Part shown: piece after piece, positions 43,241 through 52,403 of the stretch
Numbering within the stretch: position 1 is the stretch's first letter
Layout of the letters: each line of letters starts with the position of its first letter
Source of the DNA: JAAXPZ01 sp965215705
GTDB taxonomy: Bacteria; Campylobacterota; Campylobacteria; Campylobacterales; Sulfurovaceae
Length of the DNA: 64,000 nt
Assembly (NCBI GenBank): GCA_965215705.1
Contig: CBDCEE010000003.1
Coordinates: 124,001-188,000, forward strand
Reading direction: 5' to 3'
The notes under the pieces: generated by a model
Database searches by the model: none
The model's input: only the letters and a program-made list of their open reading frames with translations
Told to the model about the DNA's origin: nothing
Program-made: the position numbers and the translations under genes

Positions 43241-43861
43241 ATGAAATATATTAAAACCCTCTCCGCAGTGAGTGGATCGATTGGACTGGGTACTGTATTG
43301 AGTATGGGGCTTGTCGGATGTAGCGGACAGAGTCAGCAGCAGGAGGCACAGCAGCAACAGAAGCAGCCTGCTTTTGTCGTGATCGAAGAGGTGACGCAAG
43401 GCAGATACAAGATCGCTGAGGAGTTCCCTGCCAAAGAGACCCGTATCGTACTCAAAAAGCTCGATGGCACAGAGCGTGTTATGACCCAAGAGGAACTTGA
43501 CTATCTCATCAAGCAAGAAGCTGCCAAGATAGAAGAGGGCACCTCAGGGTTGACCACACCGCAAGAGGCACAGGTGACACAACACGGAGGTATGGGCTTG
43601 GGAGAGACAATCCTTGCTTCTGCAGCAGGCTATATGCTGGGAGCCTGGATAGGGAGCAAACTCTTCGGTAACCCTGCCTATCAGAACAATAGAAAAGCAG
43701 GCTATAAATCACCTTCGACCTATAGCAGAAGTAAAAATAGCTTCAAAAAGAGTGCTACCAAGAGAGCTGCTTCTAAAAAAGGAGGCTTTTTTGGCAACAA
43801 AAAGAAGAGCAGAGGATTCTTTGGGGGCAAACGCAGAAGCGGTGGCTTCTTTGGTGGTTGA
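43241..43861 (+). CDS. UPF0323 family lipoprotein
   Basis: A 206-residue lipoprotein of a family found mainly in Campylobacterota. A signal ends in the lipobox LVGC, followed by a Gln-rich stretch, a conserved domain (~40-100, VVIEEVTQGRYKI, TRIVLKKLDGTERVMT) and a glycine helix (LGETILASAAGYMLGAWIG). The C-terminus is low in complexity: GGFFG units separated by Lys/Arg/Ser. I chose the ATG that starts MKYIKTLSAV. Its stop overlaps the ATP-grasp-like gene, so the pair is coupled. Function unknown. Confidence 0.85.
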   Translation: MKYIKTLSAVSGSIGLGTVLSMGLVGCSGQSQQQEAQQQQKQPAFVVIEEVTQGRYKIAEEFPAKETRIVLKKLDGTERVMTQEELDYLIKQEAAKIEEGTSGLTTPQEAQVTQHGGMGLGETILASAAGYMLGAWIGSKLFGNPAYQNNRKAGYKSPSTYSRSKNSFKKSATKRAASKKGGFFGNKKKSRGFFGGKRRSGGFFGG

Positions 43862-45036
43862 TGATGGTAAAACTTCTTGATACCGCCCCACTTGATACTG
43901 CATATCTTGAACAGATAGGATTTGTATGGCATACAGACAGTGATGAGAGTAGCTATCTCTCTGAGCAGCTTGTCGAGATCACTGAGGCAGAAGCAGAAGC
44001 ATACTACCAAGCAGGGAATACGCTGTATGACATGTTTATTGAGGCAGGACAGTATGTGATAGACCATGGACTCTTCCATGAGATTGGGATTCCTTTTAAC
44101 CTCGTAGAGCAGATCAAGGAGTCATGGGAAAATGATGTCCATTGGCATCTCTATGGTAGATTTGACCTGGCTGGAGGGATAGATGGAAAGCCGATCAAAC
44201 TGCTAGAGTTCAATGCAGATACCCCTACGGCACTGTTTGAAACTGCCATCATACAGTGGGCGATCCTCAAGCAAAATGGTATGGATGCATCAAAGCAGTT
44301 CAATATCGTTTATGATAAACTACTGGAAAACTTCAAAAGACTCGTCACACTGGAAGAGAGTGTAGAGGCATTTGAAGAGCGGTATGATGGCTGGAAGTTT
44401 CTCTTTACTGCGATCAGAGGCAATGCAGAGGAAGAAAATACCGTTAAGCTCCTTCAGCACATCGCCACAGAGGCAGGCTATGAGACAGCATTTGCTTTTA
44501 TGGATGAAGTTGAATTTGATGCGAACGAGGGGATTTTTCATCAGGAGGAGAACTACCCGCTCTGGTTCAAGCTTGTTCCCTGGGAAGATATTGCGATAGA
44601 GGAGTCAGAGCTAGGGGCACTCATAGGAGATATGATAAGCAACCAAAAGGCGATCGTATTTAACCCAGCCTATACACTGATGTTCCAATCCAAAGCTATA
44701 ATGAAGATACTCTGGGATCTCTATCCTAATCATCCACTGCTGCTAGAGACCTCTTTAGAGCCATTAGTGGGACAAAAACAGGTGAAAAAGCCGATATTTG
44801 GGCGAGAGGGTGGGTCTGTCTCTATTCTTGATACAGATGGCTCAGAATTGCTGACAGAGCAGGGTACATATGATGCTTTTGCTTCTGTCTACCAAGCCTA
44901 TATACCATTGCCTGCCGATACAAAAGGTGCACGATACCAGGCAGGACTCTTTTATGCCTATGAGTCATGTGGGCTTGGGTTTAGAAAGGGTGGAGAGAGT
45001 CATGTGGGCTTGGGTTTAGAAATGGAGAGATCATGA
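43861..45036 (+). CDS. Glutathionylspermidine synthase-like (pre-ATP-grasp) protein, altered C-terminus
   Basis: A 391-residue protein of the GSP_synth family: the segments GRFDLAGGIDGKPIKLLEFNADTP (split), the DEVEFDANEG region, and PNHPLLLETSLEP match. Family members ligate amines to acyl groups with ATP, but the bacterial two-gene partners (with UPF0323) are uncharacterised. The C-terminus is changed. A 35-bp direct duplication (GAGTCATGTGGGCTTGGG at 44962 and 44997) shifts the frame, so the protein ends ESHVGLGLEMERS. The family-like end, GEIMNNMSKFVGHIVS, remains out of frame up to 45074. Confidence 0.85.
   Translation: MMVKLLDTAPLDTAYLEQIGFVWHTDSDESSYLSEQLVEITEAEAEAYYQAGNTLYDMFIEAGQYVIDHGLFHEIGIPFNLVEQIKESWENDVHWHLYGRFDLAGGIDGKPIKLLEFNADTPTALFETAIIQWAILKQNGMDASKQFNIVYDKLLENFKRLVTLEESVEAFEERYDGWKFLFTAIRGNAEEENTVKLLQHIATEAGYETAFAFMDEVEFDANEGIFHQEENYPLWFKLVPWEDIAIEESELGALIGDMISNQKAIVFNPAYTLMFQSKAIMKILWDLYPNHPLLLETSLEPLVGQKQVKKPIFGREGGSVSILDTDGSELLTEQGTYDAFASVYQAYIPLPADTKGARYQAGLFYAYESCGLGFRKGGESHVGLGLEMERS
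44962..45022 (+). repeat. 35-bp tandem duplication at the 3' end of the GSP_synth gene
   Basis: The 26-nt block beginning GAGTCATGTGGGCTTGGG occurs at 44962 and again at 44997, offset 35 bp. Because 35 is not divisible by three, the reading frame changes at the second copy. Confidence 0.85.
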
Positions 45037-45066
45037 ACAATATGTCCAAGTTTGTAGGGCATATCG

Positions 45067-45951
45067 TCAGTTAGCATGCTTTCTCTGTGCCAGATAGAGC
45101 CCGATGAGGATCAACCCGCCACCTATGATCATCTGCCGAGTAAGCTTCTCATCTAGGGCGATGATCCCTGTGATCGCGGTCAATAGAGGTACCAGATAGA
45201 TATAGTTACTCGCAGAGATAGAACCGATACGTTCAATCCCCTGGTGCCAGAGTAGAAAAGCAATGCCGGAAGAGAGAATACCTAGGAACAGTATATTTCC
45301 CCATACTGTGCTGATAGTGAGTGCAGAGATATCGATACCTCCACCTTCTGTGATACGATACACCCCCATCAATAGTAATCCATAAAAGAAACTTTTGCGT
45401 GTAGTCACGATATAGTGATAGCCCACAGGTGCTAGTTTGAGTAGTACAGAGTAGAGGGCGAACGTGACTGCTGCTGCCAGTGCGAGGAGGTCACCACGTA
45501 GCCTCAGCTCAAATGCTGAACCCTCCAACAATATCATCACCATCCCTGCCATAGCGAGTACAAAGCCAAAGATCAGATTGGGGGTCAATGCTTCATCGTG
45601 GGTTAAGAAATGGGCGAACAGTGCGGTAAAGATAGGGATGGCTCCCATATAGAGTCCTACATTGGTCGCTTGAGTATATTTGAGTGCAAAATTCTCCAAG
45701 AGAAAATAGATAAAGATTCCTAAAAAGCCAAGAAGCAGAAAGAAGAGCTCATCCTTAAGTGAGTGTGGGAGTTTCCATTTGGGGTAGAGTATCAAGAGGA
45801 GGAGATATGCCAAAGTAAAACGCAGGATCATATTTTCAATAGGGCTGATATATGCGAGTAATGCTTTGTTACTGACAAAAGCAACACTCCAGATCACAAT
45901 GGTGACAAAGGTAAAGAGGTGACCTAGCAATAAATGTTTCTTTTGGTGCAT
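45067..45951 (-). CDS. EamA/DMT family transporter
   Basis: A 294-residue membrane protein with ten predicted helices in two EamA repeats: first half AFVSNKALLAYISPIENMILRF, second half ALAAAVTFALYSVLLKLAPVG. It resembles metabolite or amino acid exporters such as RarD/YdcZ relatives; substrate unknown. The frame opens at 46023, but GGAGGT precedes the ATG at 45951 (MHQKKHLLLGH). It converges on the GSP_synth gene; the original end of that gene at 45074 would have overlapped it by 8 bp. Confidence 0.86.
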   Translation of the reverse strand: MHQKKHLLLGHLFTFVTIVIWSVAFVSNKALLAYISPIENMILRFTLAYLLLLILYPKWKLPHSLKDELFFLLLGFLGIFIYFLLENFALKYTQATNVGLYMGAIPIFTALFAHFLTHDEALTPNLIFGFVLAMAGMVMILLEGSAFELRLRGDLLALAAAVTFALYSVLLKLAPVGYHYIVTTRKSFFYGLLLMGVYRITEGGGIDISALTISTVWGNILFLGILSSGIAFLLWHQGIERIGSISASNYIYLVPLLTAITGIIALDEKLTRQMIIGGGLILIGLYLAQRKHAN

Positions 45952-46035
45952 AAGACCTCCGAAAGATAGATATAATCTGAAGTAGTAGCCATTTTTAGCG
46001 TATATCCTAGGATAGTATATCATAAAATAAAGAGG

Positions 46036-46073
46036 AAAAAAATGGCTGCTGTACTAAAAAATTCAGTACAGCA
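46036..46073 (-). terminator. Rho-independent terminator of the TRAP transporter operon
   Basis: Minus-strand stem TGCTGTACT / AGTACAGCA (46065-46073 and 46047-46055) with a 9-nt loop, followed by GCCA and a run of seven T. It lies 11 nt after the TRAP permease stop. Confidence 0.8.
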
Positions 46074-46084
46074 TAAATGAAAAG

Positions 46085-48205
46085 CTAGTGTTTGAAACCA
46101 ACTCTTGTTGGAACATAATGTCCATGTCTCTTAATATGAGATTTTTGCATGAGATAGATTACAACATAGATACCCAATGCAATTGCCCATGGAATTAGGT
46201 TTGATCCTAGATGCAGTGTCTTTGCCATGAGATCAGGCAGGAATGCAAAAGGAATAATGATAAAGAAGAGAAGTCTCTCCAAAATATTGACCTTTGTTAG
46301 ATAGAATCCTTGAATTGCAGAAGTAAAAGCGAACATACCAATAACGGCAAAGGTAAATATACCAAGGATTTCTAAAGGATTGGTAATCCAAACCCATCCT
46401 GCAGGATCATTAGGATCAGCAGCGTTCACGCTCTCAATCAACAATAGTTTGTTGTTGAAAAAGAACATAAACGGTAAAATTGCTGTACGAATGTCATACA
46501 TGAATCCTTGGAGCCCAGTTTTGATTGGATCTGCCTTGGCGATCCCGGCTGCGGCATATGCCGCCATTCCCACAGGTGGTGTATCATCTGCGAGTATACC
46601 AAAGTAGAATACAAACATATGTGCAGCAATGGCAGGGATAATATATCCATTGTCGGCAGCTAACTGCATGATGACAGGTGCCGTCAGCGCTGCCATAACG
46701 ATATAGTTGGCAGTTGTAGGAAGTCCCATACCAAGCACAAGAGACACAACAGCGGTCAACACAAGCACAAGAATAATATTGCCGTTGGAGAGCTGATCAA
46801 TGACATCTGCCAGAATCAGCCCTATCCCTGTGAGTGTCACAGAGCCCACAACAATACCTGCTACACCAGTAGCTATGGCGATAGGTACCATATTTTTGGC
46901 ACCATTGACCATCCCTGCACCAATATCTCTAAAGCCTTGCAAAAAGATATCTTTGGTGAGTGTTTTTTTGTTAACGATCGCTGCAAATGGATGCTGTACT
47001 ACCATGATAAGCATCATGAACTCTATGGCACTAAAGGCTGCAGACTGTGCAGACTGTTTCAGTACCAAAAGGGTATAGATGAGGAAAAATATCGGTACAA
47101 TAAAGTGAATACCCCGTATAAAGATGGGATAGACCTTTTGCAGATTGCTTGGGTCTTCTCCCTTGATACCCAATTTCCTTGCTTCTAGATGCACGATATA
47201 GAAAAGTGCAAAGTAGCTTGTAAAGGCAGGTACAAAGGCAGCTTTAACGACTTCAGTATAGCTCAGTCCAAGGAATTCAGCGATAATGAATGCGGCGGCT
47301 CCCATGATTGGGGGCATGAGCTGTCCGTTGACTGAGGATGCAACCTCTACAGCACCTGCTTTATGTGCAGGGAAACCCAGTCGCTTCATCAGAGGGATAG
47401 TAAAGGTTCCTGTCGTCACTGTATTGGCAATAGAACTTCCGGAGATGATTCCCATCAGTCCAGATGCTGCTACAGATGCTTTTGCAGGTCCTCCGTCATA
47501 CTTGCCCAATAGATTGTAGGCGATACTGATAAAGTATTCTCCTGCACCAGCACGATCTAGCAATGCACCAAAAAGCACAAAAAGAAAGACAAAGCTGGCA
47601 CTTACCCCAAGTGGTACACCGAAGATACCTTCAGTAGTGAGAAACATTTGCCCAATGATCTTATTGACACTGGCACCTTTATGTGCAATAAGGTCTGGCA
47701 TATAAGGGCCGAGATAGTCATAGAGTAGAAAAACTATGGCAATGACAGGTAGTGCCAGCCCCAAGGATCTCCTGGCTGCTTTGAGTAGGAAAAAGATTCC
47801 TGCAACTCCCATGATCACGTCAATATGTTCCCAAGCACCACTGCGGGCATTGAGTGCATCATAGGCAAAGATGATATAGAGTGCCGTAATGATTGCAGCA
47901 GGTGCGATAAGGAAGTTGTACCATGGGATGGTTGTCATGGTTTTGGGTGATTTAAACATAGGGTACATTGCAAATGCAAGGGCAAGCGCAAAAGAAAGGT
48001 GAATGGATCGAACAAAGACTGTATTGATAGGGTGTATTACGGCGTAGATCTGAAATGCTGACCACATAAATGCGATGACCAGAATCAGCCGATGTTGCCA
48101 GGTTCCCTCTTCGAGGGTTCGTAAACCCTCGAATTCATCAATCAGCTTTTCTTCTTCTTCATGACTCATGATCTCTAGATCTTGAGTTTCTTTTATATCT
48201 TTCAT
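46085..48205 (-). CDS. TRAP transporter fused permease (4TM-12TM, TAXI type)
   Basis: A 706-residue inner-membrane protein in which the small DctQ-like and large DctM-like TRAP permease parts are fused. After a charged N-terminus it has about 17-19 hydrophobic helices. The large part contains family segments such as GLMGIISGSSIANTVTTGTFTIPLMKRLG (split), VLGMGLPTTANYIVMAALTAP and ADDTPPVGMAAYAAAGIAKADP. Transport is driven by the Na+ or H+ gradient. The binding protein gene lies just upstream, 34 nt away, and a terminator follows. Substrate unknown; some TAXI systems carry glutamate or other carboxylates. Confidence 0.93.
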   Translation of the reverse strand: MKDIKETQDLEIMSHEEEEKLIDEFEGLRTLEEGTWQHRLILVIAFMWSAFQIYAVIHPINTVFVRSIHLSFALALAFAMYPMFKSPKTMTTIPWYNFLIAPAAIITALYIIFAYDALNARSGAWEHIDVIMGVAGIFFLLKAARRSLGLALPVIAIVFLLYDYLGPYMPDLIAHKGASVNKIIGQMFLTTEGIFGVPLGVSASFVFLFVLFGALLDRAGAGEYFISIAYNLLGKYDGGPAKASVAASGLMGIISGSSIANTVTTGTFTIPLMKRLGFPAHKAGAVEVASSVNGQLMPPIMGAAAFIIAEFLGLSYTEVVKAAFVPAFTSYFALFYIVHLEARKLGIKGEDPSNLQKVYPIFIRGIHFIVPIFFLIYTLLVLKQSAQSAAFSAIEFMMLIMVVQHPFAAIVNKKTLTKDIFLQGFRDIGAGMVNGAKNMVPIAIATGVAGIVVGSVTLTGIGLILADVIDQLSNGNIILVLVLTAVVSLVLGMGLPTTANYIVMAALTAPVIMQLAADNGYIIPAIAAHMFVFYFGILADDTPPVGMAAYAAAGIAKADPIKTGLQGFMYDIRTAILPFMFFFNNKLLLIESVNAADPNDPAGWVWITNPLEILGIFTFAVIGMFAFTSAIQGFYLTKVNILERLLFFIIIPFAFLPDLMAKTLHLGSNLIPWAIALGIYVVIYLMQKSHIKRHGHYVPTRVGFKH

Positions 48206-48239
48206 GAATAAGCCTTTTTAGATGAATAGAATAACATCC

Positions 48240-49193
48240 TTATTTAATAAGGCCAGCTTCTTTGAATGCTTTCACTGCACCTGGGTGTTGTGGTACTGCA
48301 AGCCCGTCAAGCAATGACTCTTTTGTAATAGTCTTATATGCTGGGTGAAGCTTTTTGAATGCATCAAAGTTATCAAGAATAGTCTTGGTCAATGTATACA
48401 CTACTTTTTCATCGATACTGTCTTTGGTACAAAGTACAGCTTTTACACCGATACTTGGCGTATCATGCCCTACACCTTTGTAGAATGTACCAGAGATGAT
48501 ACCTTTGGCATAGTAAGAGTATTTTGCTATCAGATCATCGATAGGTTTACCATCAATCGCCACAAGATCAATATCTACAGAGTTGGCCGCATCTTTGATG
48601 TTGGCAGTTGGGTGACCAAATACACCGAAATAACCGTCGATCTTATGGTCTTTGAGCATGGTTGGTCCTTCGCTTGACTTCAGCTCATTTGCTAGAGCAA
48701 GATCAGAAATCTTGACACCAAATGCCTTGAGAACGATCTCAGTAGTCATTCTTGTTCCTGATCCAGCGACATCGATATTGACTTTTTTACCTTTGATATC
48801 TGTCAAAGTTTTGATGCCAGAATCTTTATTCACAACAAATGCCAAAAGTTCAGGGTAGATCGCGATGACTGATCTGAGACCTTTGATCGCTTTACCTTCA
48901 AATTTACCTTCACCGTGGAATGCCTGATAGGCAGTATCACTCTGTGCGATACCAAAGTCAAGCTCATTGGCATTGATGGTGTTTACATTGTAGACAGAAC
49001 CACCAGTAGACTCAACAGAACATCGGATGCCTGTCTCTTTCTTGTTCTTATTCATCATACGACAGATCGCACCACCTGTTGGATAATACGTTCCAGTTAC
49101 ACCACCGGTACCGATCGTGATAAACTGTGTTCCGAATGCAGAGCCTGAAAACAGCACGGATGCTGCTACGATTGATTTGCTTAATTTTGTCAT
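48240..49193 (-). CDS. TAXI family TRAP transporter solute-binding protein
   Basis: A 317-residue periplasmic protein with a signal peptide (SIVAASVLFSGSAFG). The TAXI hallmark FITIGTGGVTGTYYPTGGAICRM (shown in part) lies at the mature N-terminus, followed by the ESTGGSVYNVN, DFGIAQSDTAYQA and LLAFVVNKDSGIKTLTDIKGKKV segments of the family. It delivers substrate to the fused permease encoded 34 nt downstream. RBS AAGGAGAG. The promoter must lie in the 173-nt gap shared with the divergent mscS gene. Confidence 0.93.
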   Translation of the reverse strand: MTKLSKSIVAASVLFSGSAFGTQFITIGTGGVTGTYYPTGGAICRMMNKNKKETGIRCSVESTGGSVYNVNTINANELDFGIAQSDTAYQAFHGEGKFEGKAIKGLRSVIAIYPELLAFVVNKDSGIKTLTDIKGKKVNIDVAGSGTRMTTEIVLKAFGVKISDLALANELKSSEGPTMLKDHKIDGYFGVFGHPTANIKDAANSVDIDLVAIDGKPIDDLIAKYSYYAKGIISGTFYKGVGHDTPSIGVKAVLCTKDSIDEKVVYTLTKTILDNFDAFKKLHPAYKTITKESLLDGLAVPQHPGAVKAFKEAGLIK

Positions 49194-49354
49194 TTTACTC
49201 TCCTTGAGTATGGTTTGTTTCTTACCCCATTATATATTTACTGATCTATAAACATATAATATTTGGATAACAAAAAATGATACGATGTTTAAGATTAAAA
49301 TAGATTTAAAATGGCACTTTTATGCAACTCTAATTGGAACATGACTCTTTGTGG

Positions 49355-49360
49355 TATAAT
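49355..49360 (+). promoter_or_regulatory. -10 box TATAAT, predicted leaderless start of mscS-like gene
   Basis: TATAAT followed by the 6-nt spacer TCACTC and the ATG at 49367; no Shine-Dalgarno sequence is visible. Confidence 0.5.
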
Positions 49361-49366
49361 TCACTC

Positions 49367-50596
49367 ATGGAACATCTTATAAACGTTATCAACCAAAAAA
49401 TGCCGATAGAGCTAACCCGAATCACTGCATATCTTTATACCACACCTGGACATATTATTTTTTTTATTACACTGATCGTATTTATTATGCTGATCAGCTA
49501 CCTTTTTCGCAATCCCTTGCGAAAATTTGTTAAGTTTAGACTTTATAAAAACAGAAAAGAGTTGGTGTATCGGCTTCTGTTTCACAGACTAGAGAAGATC
49601 ATCAAGCCTTTTCGCTACTTTATCACTCTCTTTCTACTGGATATGGCAGTAGATATCTTTGGTGTAAACCAAAAGATAGATTTTCTATTTTTTCTTCTCT
49701 ATACAGGGATGTTTACGTGGTGGATCTATGAGATCATCAAGTTTATGCTCTATGTCTCCCTCTCTTTGAGAATCGAAAAACAGAAGTCTGTGCGTCGAGA
49801 GCTATTTAATCTCATATTGAATATTCTCAAAATAGTGATCGCTATGGTGGTATTACTTGTTATTCTTTCAAGAATGGGTGTTGATATTACAGCATTGATT
49901 ACATCTCTGGGTATCGGTGGTATCGTGATCGGATTTAGTGCCAAAGACACTCTGACGAACTTTTTTGACTCGATTCGTTTAGTAGGAGAGAATGCATTTA
50001 ATCTAGGAGATTGGATAGAGACAAAGGAGTTAGAAGGCTATGTTGTGGAGATAGGTCTTGCTGCTACACGTATCCGTACCTTTGAGAATGCCTTGGTAAC
50101 GATTCCAAATTCTAAATTGGCAACTGACTATATCAAGAACTGGTCCAAACGTGTAATAGGGAGACGTATTAAGTTTCATCTGAAGCTTACATATACCTAC
50201 GATACGGAAGAGATCAATAAAGTCCTCTTTGAGATACGAGATATGCTGGAAAAACATCCAGATATTGTTAATGATAATAAGCTGAAATTCCTCATAAAAA
50301 TGAAACAAACTCACAAGACGGGTCTATTCAACACCAAACACAGTATAGGCGTGCAGAGTGCACTTATGGTGTACTTGGATCGTGTTAATACCTATTCTAT
50401 GGATATATTGATTTATGCCTACTCTATTTCAGTCAAATGGGAGCAGTGGCTTCATGTCAAACAAGACGTGATTACAAAGATTATTAATATCATTGATGAG
50501 TCAGAACTAGAGTTGGCGATACCTCAAGAGCAGATACTACTAGAGTCAAAAAATGAAGAGACACCTATTGCTTATCAAAATGCTGATAATCCTTGA
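49367..50596 (+). CDS. MscS family mechanosensitive channel
   Basis: A 409-residue channel with about four helices before the MscS core. The pore helix region is GVDITALITSLGIGGIVIGFSAKDTLTNFF (shown in part), followed by the beta domain with FNLGDWIETKELEGYVVEIG and VTIPNSKLATDYIKNWS and a large soluble C-terminal part. The frame opens at 49334, but a -10 box precedes the ATG at 49367, which I chose. It is divergent from the TAXI-TRAP genes and converges on the M15 peptidase gene with a 32-bp overlap. It is the second MscS of the window. Confidence 0.9.
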   Translation: MEHLINVINQKMPIELTRITAYLYTTPGHIIFFITLIVFIMLISYLFRNPLRKFVKFRLYKNRKELVYRLLFHRLEKIIKPFRYFITLFLLDMAVDIFGVNQKIDFLFFLLYTGMFTWWIYEIIKFMLYVSLSLRIEKQKSVRRELFNLILNILKIVIAMVVLLVILSRMGVDITALITSLGIGGIVIGFSAKDTLTNFFDSIRLVGENAFNLGDWIETKELEGYVVEIGLAATRIRTFENALVTIPNSKLATDYIKNWSKRVIGRRIKFHLKLTYTYDTEEINKVLFEIRDMLEKHPDIVNDNKLKFLIKMKQTHKTGLFNTKHSIGVQSALMVYLDRVNTYSMDILIYAYSISVKWEQWLHVKQDVITKIINIIDESELELAIPQEQILLESKNEETPIAYQNADNP

Positions 50597-51188
50597 TACT
50601 GTTCCAGTCTCCACCCCATCTCCAGCCTTTGGCTTTAAATAACCTAACAATTTTATCATTTTTGAGGATGGTGGCTTTTGAGTGGCTGTGATCTCTGTTT
50701 CTATATTTTAGGGATGATTTGTGTGAGATACGTCCAGAGCGAGAGATGTAGGGGTTTTCGATGGGGTTGATATCGATCGCCTTACCATAGGAGTGACGGG
50801 ACCACTTTTTACCACCCGTGACAGCACGGCAGTTAAACGCAGAGGTATTGTCCGCTTCGATAGACTGAAAATCACTGGCACGGTAGTCACTGACCAGTCT
50901 CATTCGTTTGATAGGGTACTTAGCGGCATAGAGCTTGCCAAAGATCTGCGTGACCTCTTTGGCGACACCCTTGTGCACGATCATTTCACCCCGATGGTCT
51001 TTACCATCAAAGCCTCGATAGGTCAGGGTGAGGTAACGTAGATCAGAGAGAGGGACTGGGCAGATGGGTTTCCATGAGCCACCCTGTAGCATGCGCTTTT
51101 TGACAGTAGGGGTGATGGTAGAGCTATGGGAGTTGTACCCAGCCAATAGCAGATAAGGGGTTGTCAGTAATAAGAGTAATTTTTTCAT
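50565..51188 (-). CDS. M15 family (VanY/L-Ala-D-Glu type) peptidoglycan peptidase
   Basis: A 207-residue secreted zinc peptidase. A short signal (MKKLLLLLTTPYLLLAGY) precedes the catalytic domain. Zinc ligands are in SRHSYGKAIDINP (HxxGxAxD) and in the final YQHFD, with WRWGGDW before it. This matches M15C peptidases that cut peptidoglycan stem peptides. The frame opens at 51203, but the ATG at 51188 starts the signal peptide and has a TATAAT 6 nt upstream. Its 3' end overlaps the MscS gene. Confidence 0.9.
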   Translation of the reverse strand: MKKLLLLLTTPYLLLAGYNSHSSTITPTVKKRMLQGGSWKPICPVPLSDLRYLTLTYRGFDGKDHRGEMIVHKGVAKEVTQIFGKLYAAKYPIKRMRLVSDYRASDFQSIEADNTSAFNCRAVTGGKKWSRHSYGKAIDINPIENPYISRSGRISHKSSLKYRNRDHSHSKATILKNDKIVRLFKAKGWRWGGDWNSIKDYQHFDKQ

Positions 51189-51194
51189 AGTGTT

Positions 51195-51200
51195 ATTATA
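51195..51200 (-). promoter_or_regulatory. -10 box TATAAT, predicted leaderless start of M15 peptidase gene
   Basis: Minus-strand TATAAT with the 6-nt spacer AACACT before the ATG at 51188. Confidence 0.5.
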
Positions 51201-51251
51201 CATGACAATAGTAAATTGTGATATAATCCCATTTTATTGCGGAGCAGACAG

Positions 51252-52007
51252 ATGATCATAGGACTTGTATTTGTTGGACTTTTTGTTGGGGCTATATCTG
51301 GATTTTTCGGTGTAGGCGGAGGTATGATACTCGTACCTATGCTGATGTCCATAGGTGTGGATATCAAGAGTGCTATCGGTATCTCGGTCGTGCAGATGGT
51401 CTTTAGCTCCGTATATGGTTCCTATCTCAACTACCGCAAAGGCGTACTCCAGCTCAATGAGGGTATCTGGGTTGGTATCGGTGGACTGTTAGGCGGCATG
51501 GTTGGTGCACGCTTTACGGATCTTCTTTCACGGGAGATGCTCTCCTATATCTTTTTGGCACTGGTACTGTTTGCGATTACACAGATCTTACTGGGCAGAA
51601 AAAAGCATCCTGGTCAGGAGGAGGGGAGCTTCTCCTCTGGTCTGCTTTTCGCGATTGGTTTTGGGATTGGTATCATTGCGATGATGCTGGGTGTGGGTGG
51701 TTCGATCATGCTTACGCCGATACTGGTAGGTTTCCTGCATTTTCCGACCAAAAAGGCAGCCACTGCAGGGCTCTTCTTTGTGGTCTTCTCTTCACTCTCT
51801 GGGCTGGGATACAAGCTTTATGCCGGCACATTCGATCAGCTCTCTCTGGGGCTCTCTGAAGCGATGGCAGTATCGATCGCTGCGATCTTCGGCGTCATCA
51901 TAGGGATCAAGCTCAAAGACATGGTGCACGATACCAACCATAGGCGCTATCTGATCGTACTCTATTTTGTGATCTTGGCAATGCTGGTAAAGAAGATCTT
52001 TTTCTAG
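51252..52007 (+). CDS. TSUP (TauE/SafE) family permease
   Basis: A 251-residue membrane protein with eight helices in two repeats: GLFVGAISGFFGVGGGMILVPML and GFGIGIIAMMLGVGGSIMLTPIL (each shown in part), the typical duplicated GxxGGG-P motif. Such proteins export or import sulfite, sulfoacetate or other organosulfur compounds; the substrate here is not known. The ATG at 51252 has GGAG 8 nt upstream. It is divergent from the M15 gene. Confidence 0.9.
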   Translation: MIIGLVFVGLFVGAISGFFGVGGGMILVPMLMSIGVDIKSAIGISVVQMVFSSVYGSYLNYRKGVLQLNEGIWVGIGGLLGGMVGARFTDLLSREMLSYIFLALVLFAITQILLGRKKHPGQEEGSFSSGLLFAIGFGIGIIAMMLGVGGSIMLTPILVGFLHFPTKKAATAGLFFVVFSSLSGLGYKLYAGTFDQLSLGLSEAMAVSIAAIFGVIIGIKLKDMVHDTNHRRYLIVLYFVILAMLVKKIFF

Positions 52008-52025
52008 GAAGAGGCGGAGAGCATT

Positions 52026-52403
52026 TTATCTCCTGCCTGCTTTCTTAGCTGTTTTTTTGGCACGCCATGTCCAGTGGAGCCCTTTGATATTCCAGGCTTT
52101 TCCACTCATGGTATTGCCATGAATACTTCCTCTATATTCCGCATATTTGTGATTGGTTTCCATATAGATACTGCTTCCATTTTGTTTCCAAGTAGCATTC
52201 TTCCAGAAGCCAGTAGGTGTTCTATAGTGCAGGATACCACGGGGTAAAAAATGGAATTCATTGTAAGCTCCCATCGAGTCAGAGCCTATCCATACGGTCC
52301 CCAGAACATTTCTACTGCTAGACTGAGGTGCATGTGTGCTCACACATCCGGTGAGCAAGATCCACACTATCGCCAACAGGCTTATATTTTTATCTATTTT
52401 CAT
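52026..52403 (-). CDS. Hypothetical lipoprotein
   Basis: A 125-residue lipoprotein with the lipobox LLTGC after a signal (MKIDKNISLLAIVWILLTGC). The mature part is beta-rich with many aromatic residues (GTVWIGSDSMGAYNEFHFL, GILHYRTPTGFWKNATWKQ), which suggests a small lipocalin-like or META-like barrel. The basic tail RAKKTAKKAGRR is unusual. The start overlaps the end of the cupin gene by 14 nt. Function unknown. Confidence 0.72.
   Translation of the reverse strand: MKIDKNISLLAIVWILLTGCVSTHAPQSSSRNVLGTVWIGSDSMGAYNEFHFLPRGILHYRTPTGFWKNATWKQNGSSIYMETNHKYAEYRGSIHGNTMSGKAWNIKGLHWTWRAKKTAKKAGRR

Noticed and set aside
49312..49330. Sigma-54 promoter (TGGCAC with TGCA) upstream of the mscS-like gene
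   Set aside because: The spacing between GG and GC is one base short, and sigma-54 spacing is strict. A similar TGGCAC near 17130 has no -12 element.
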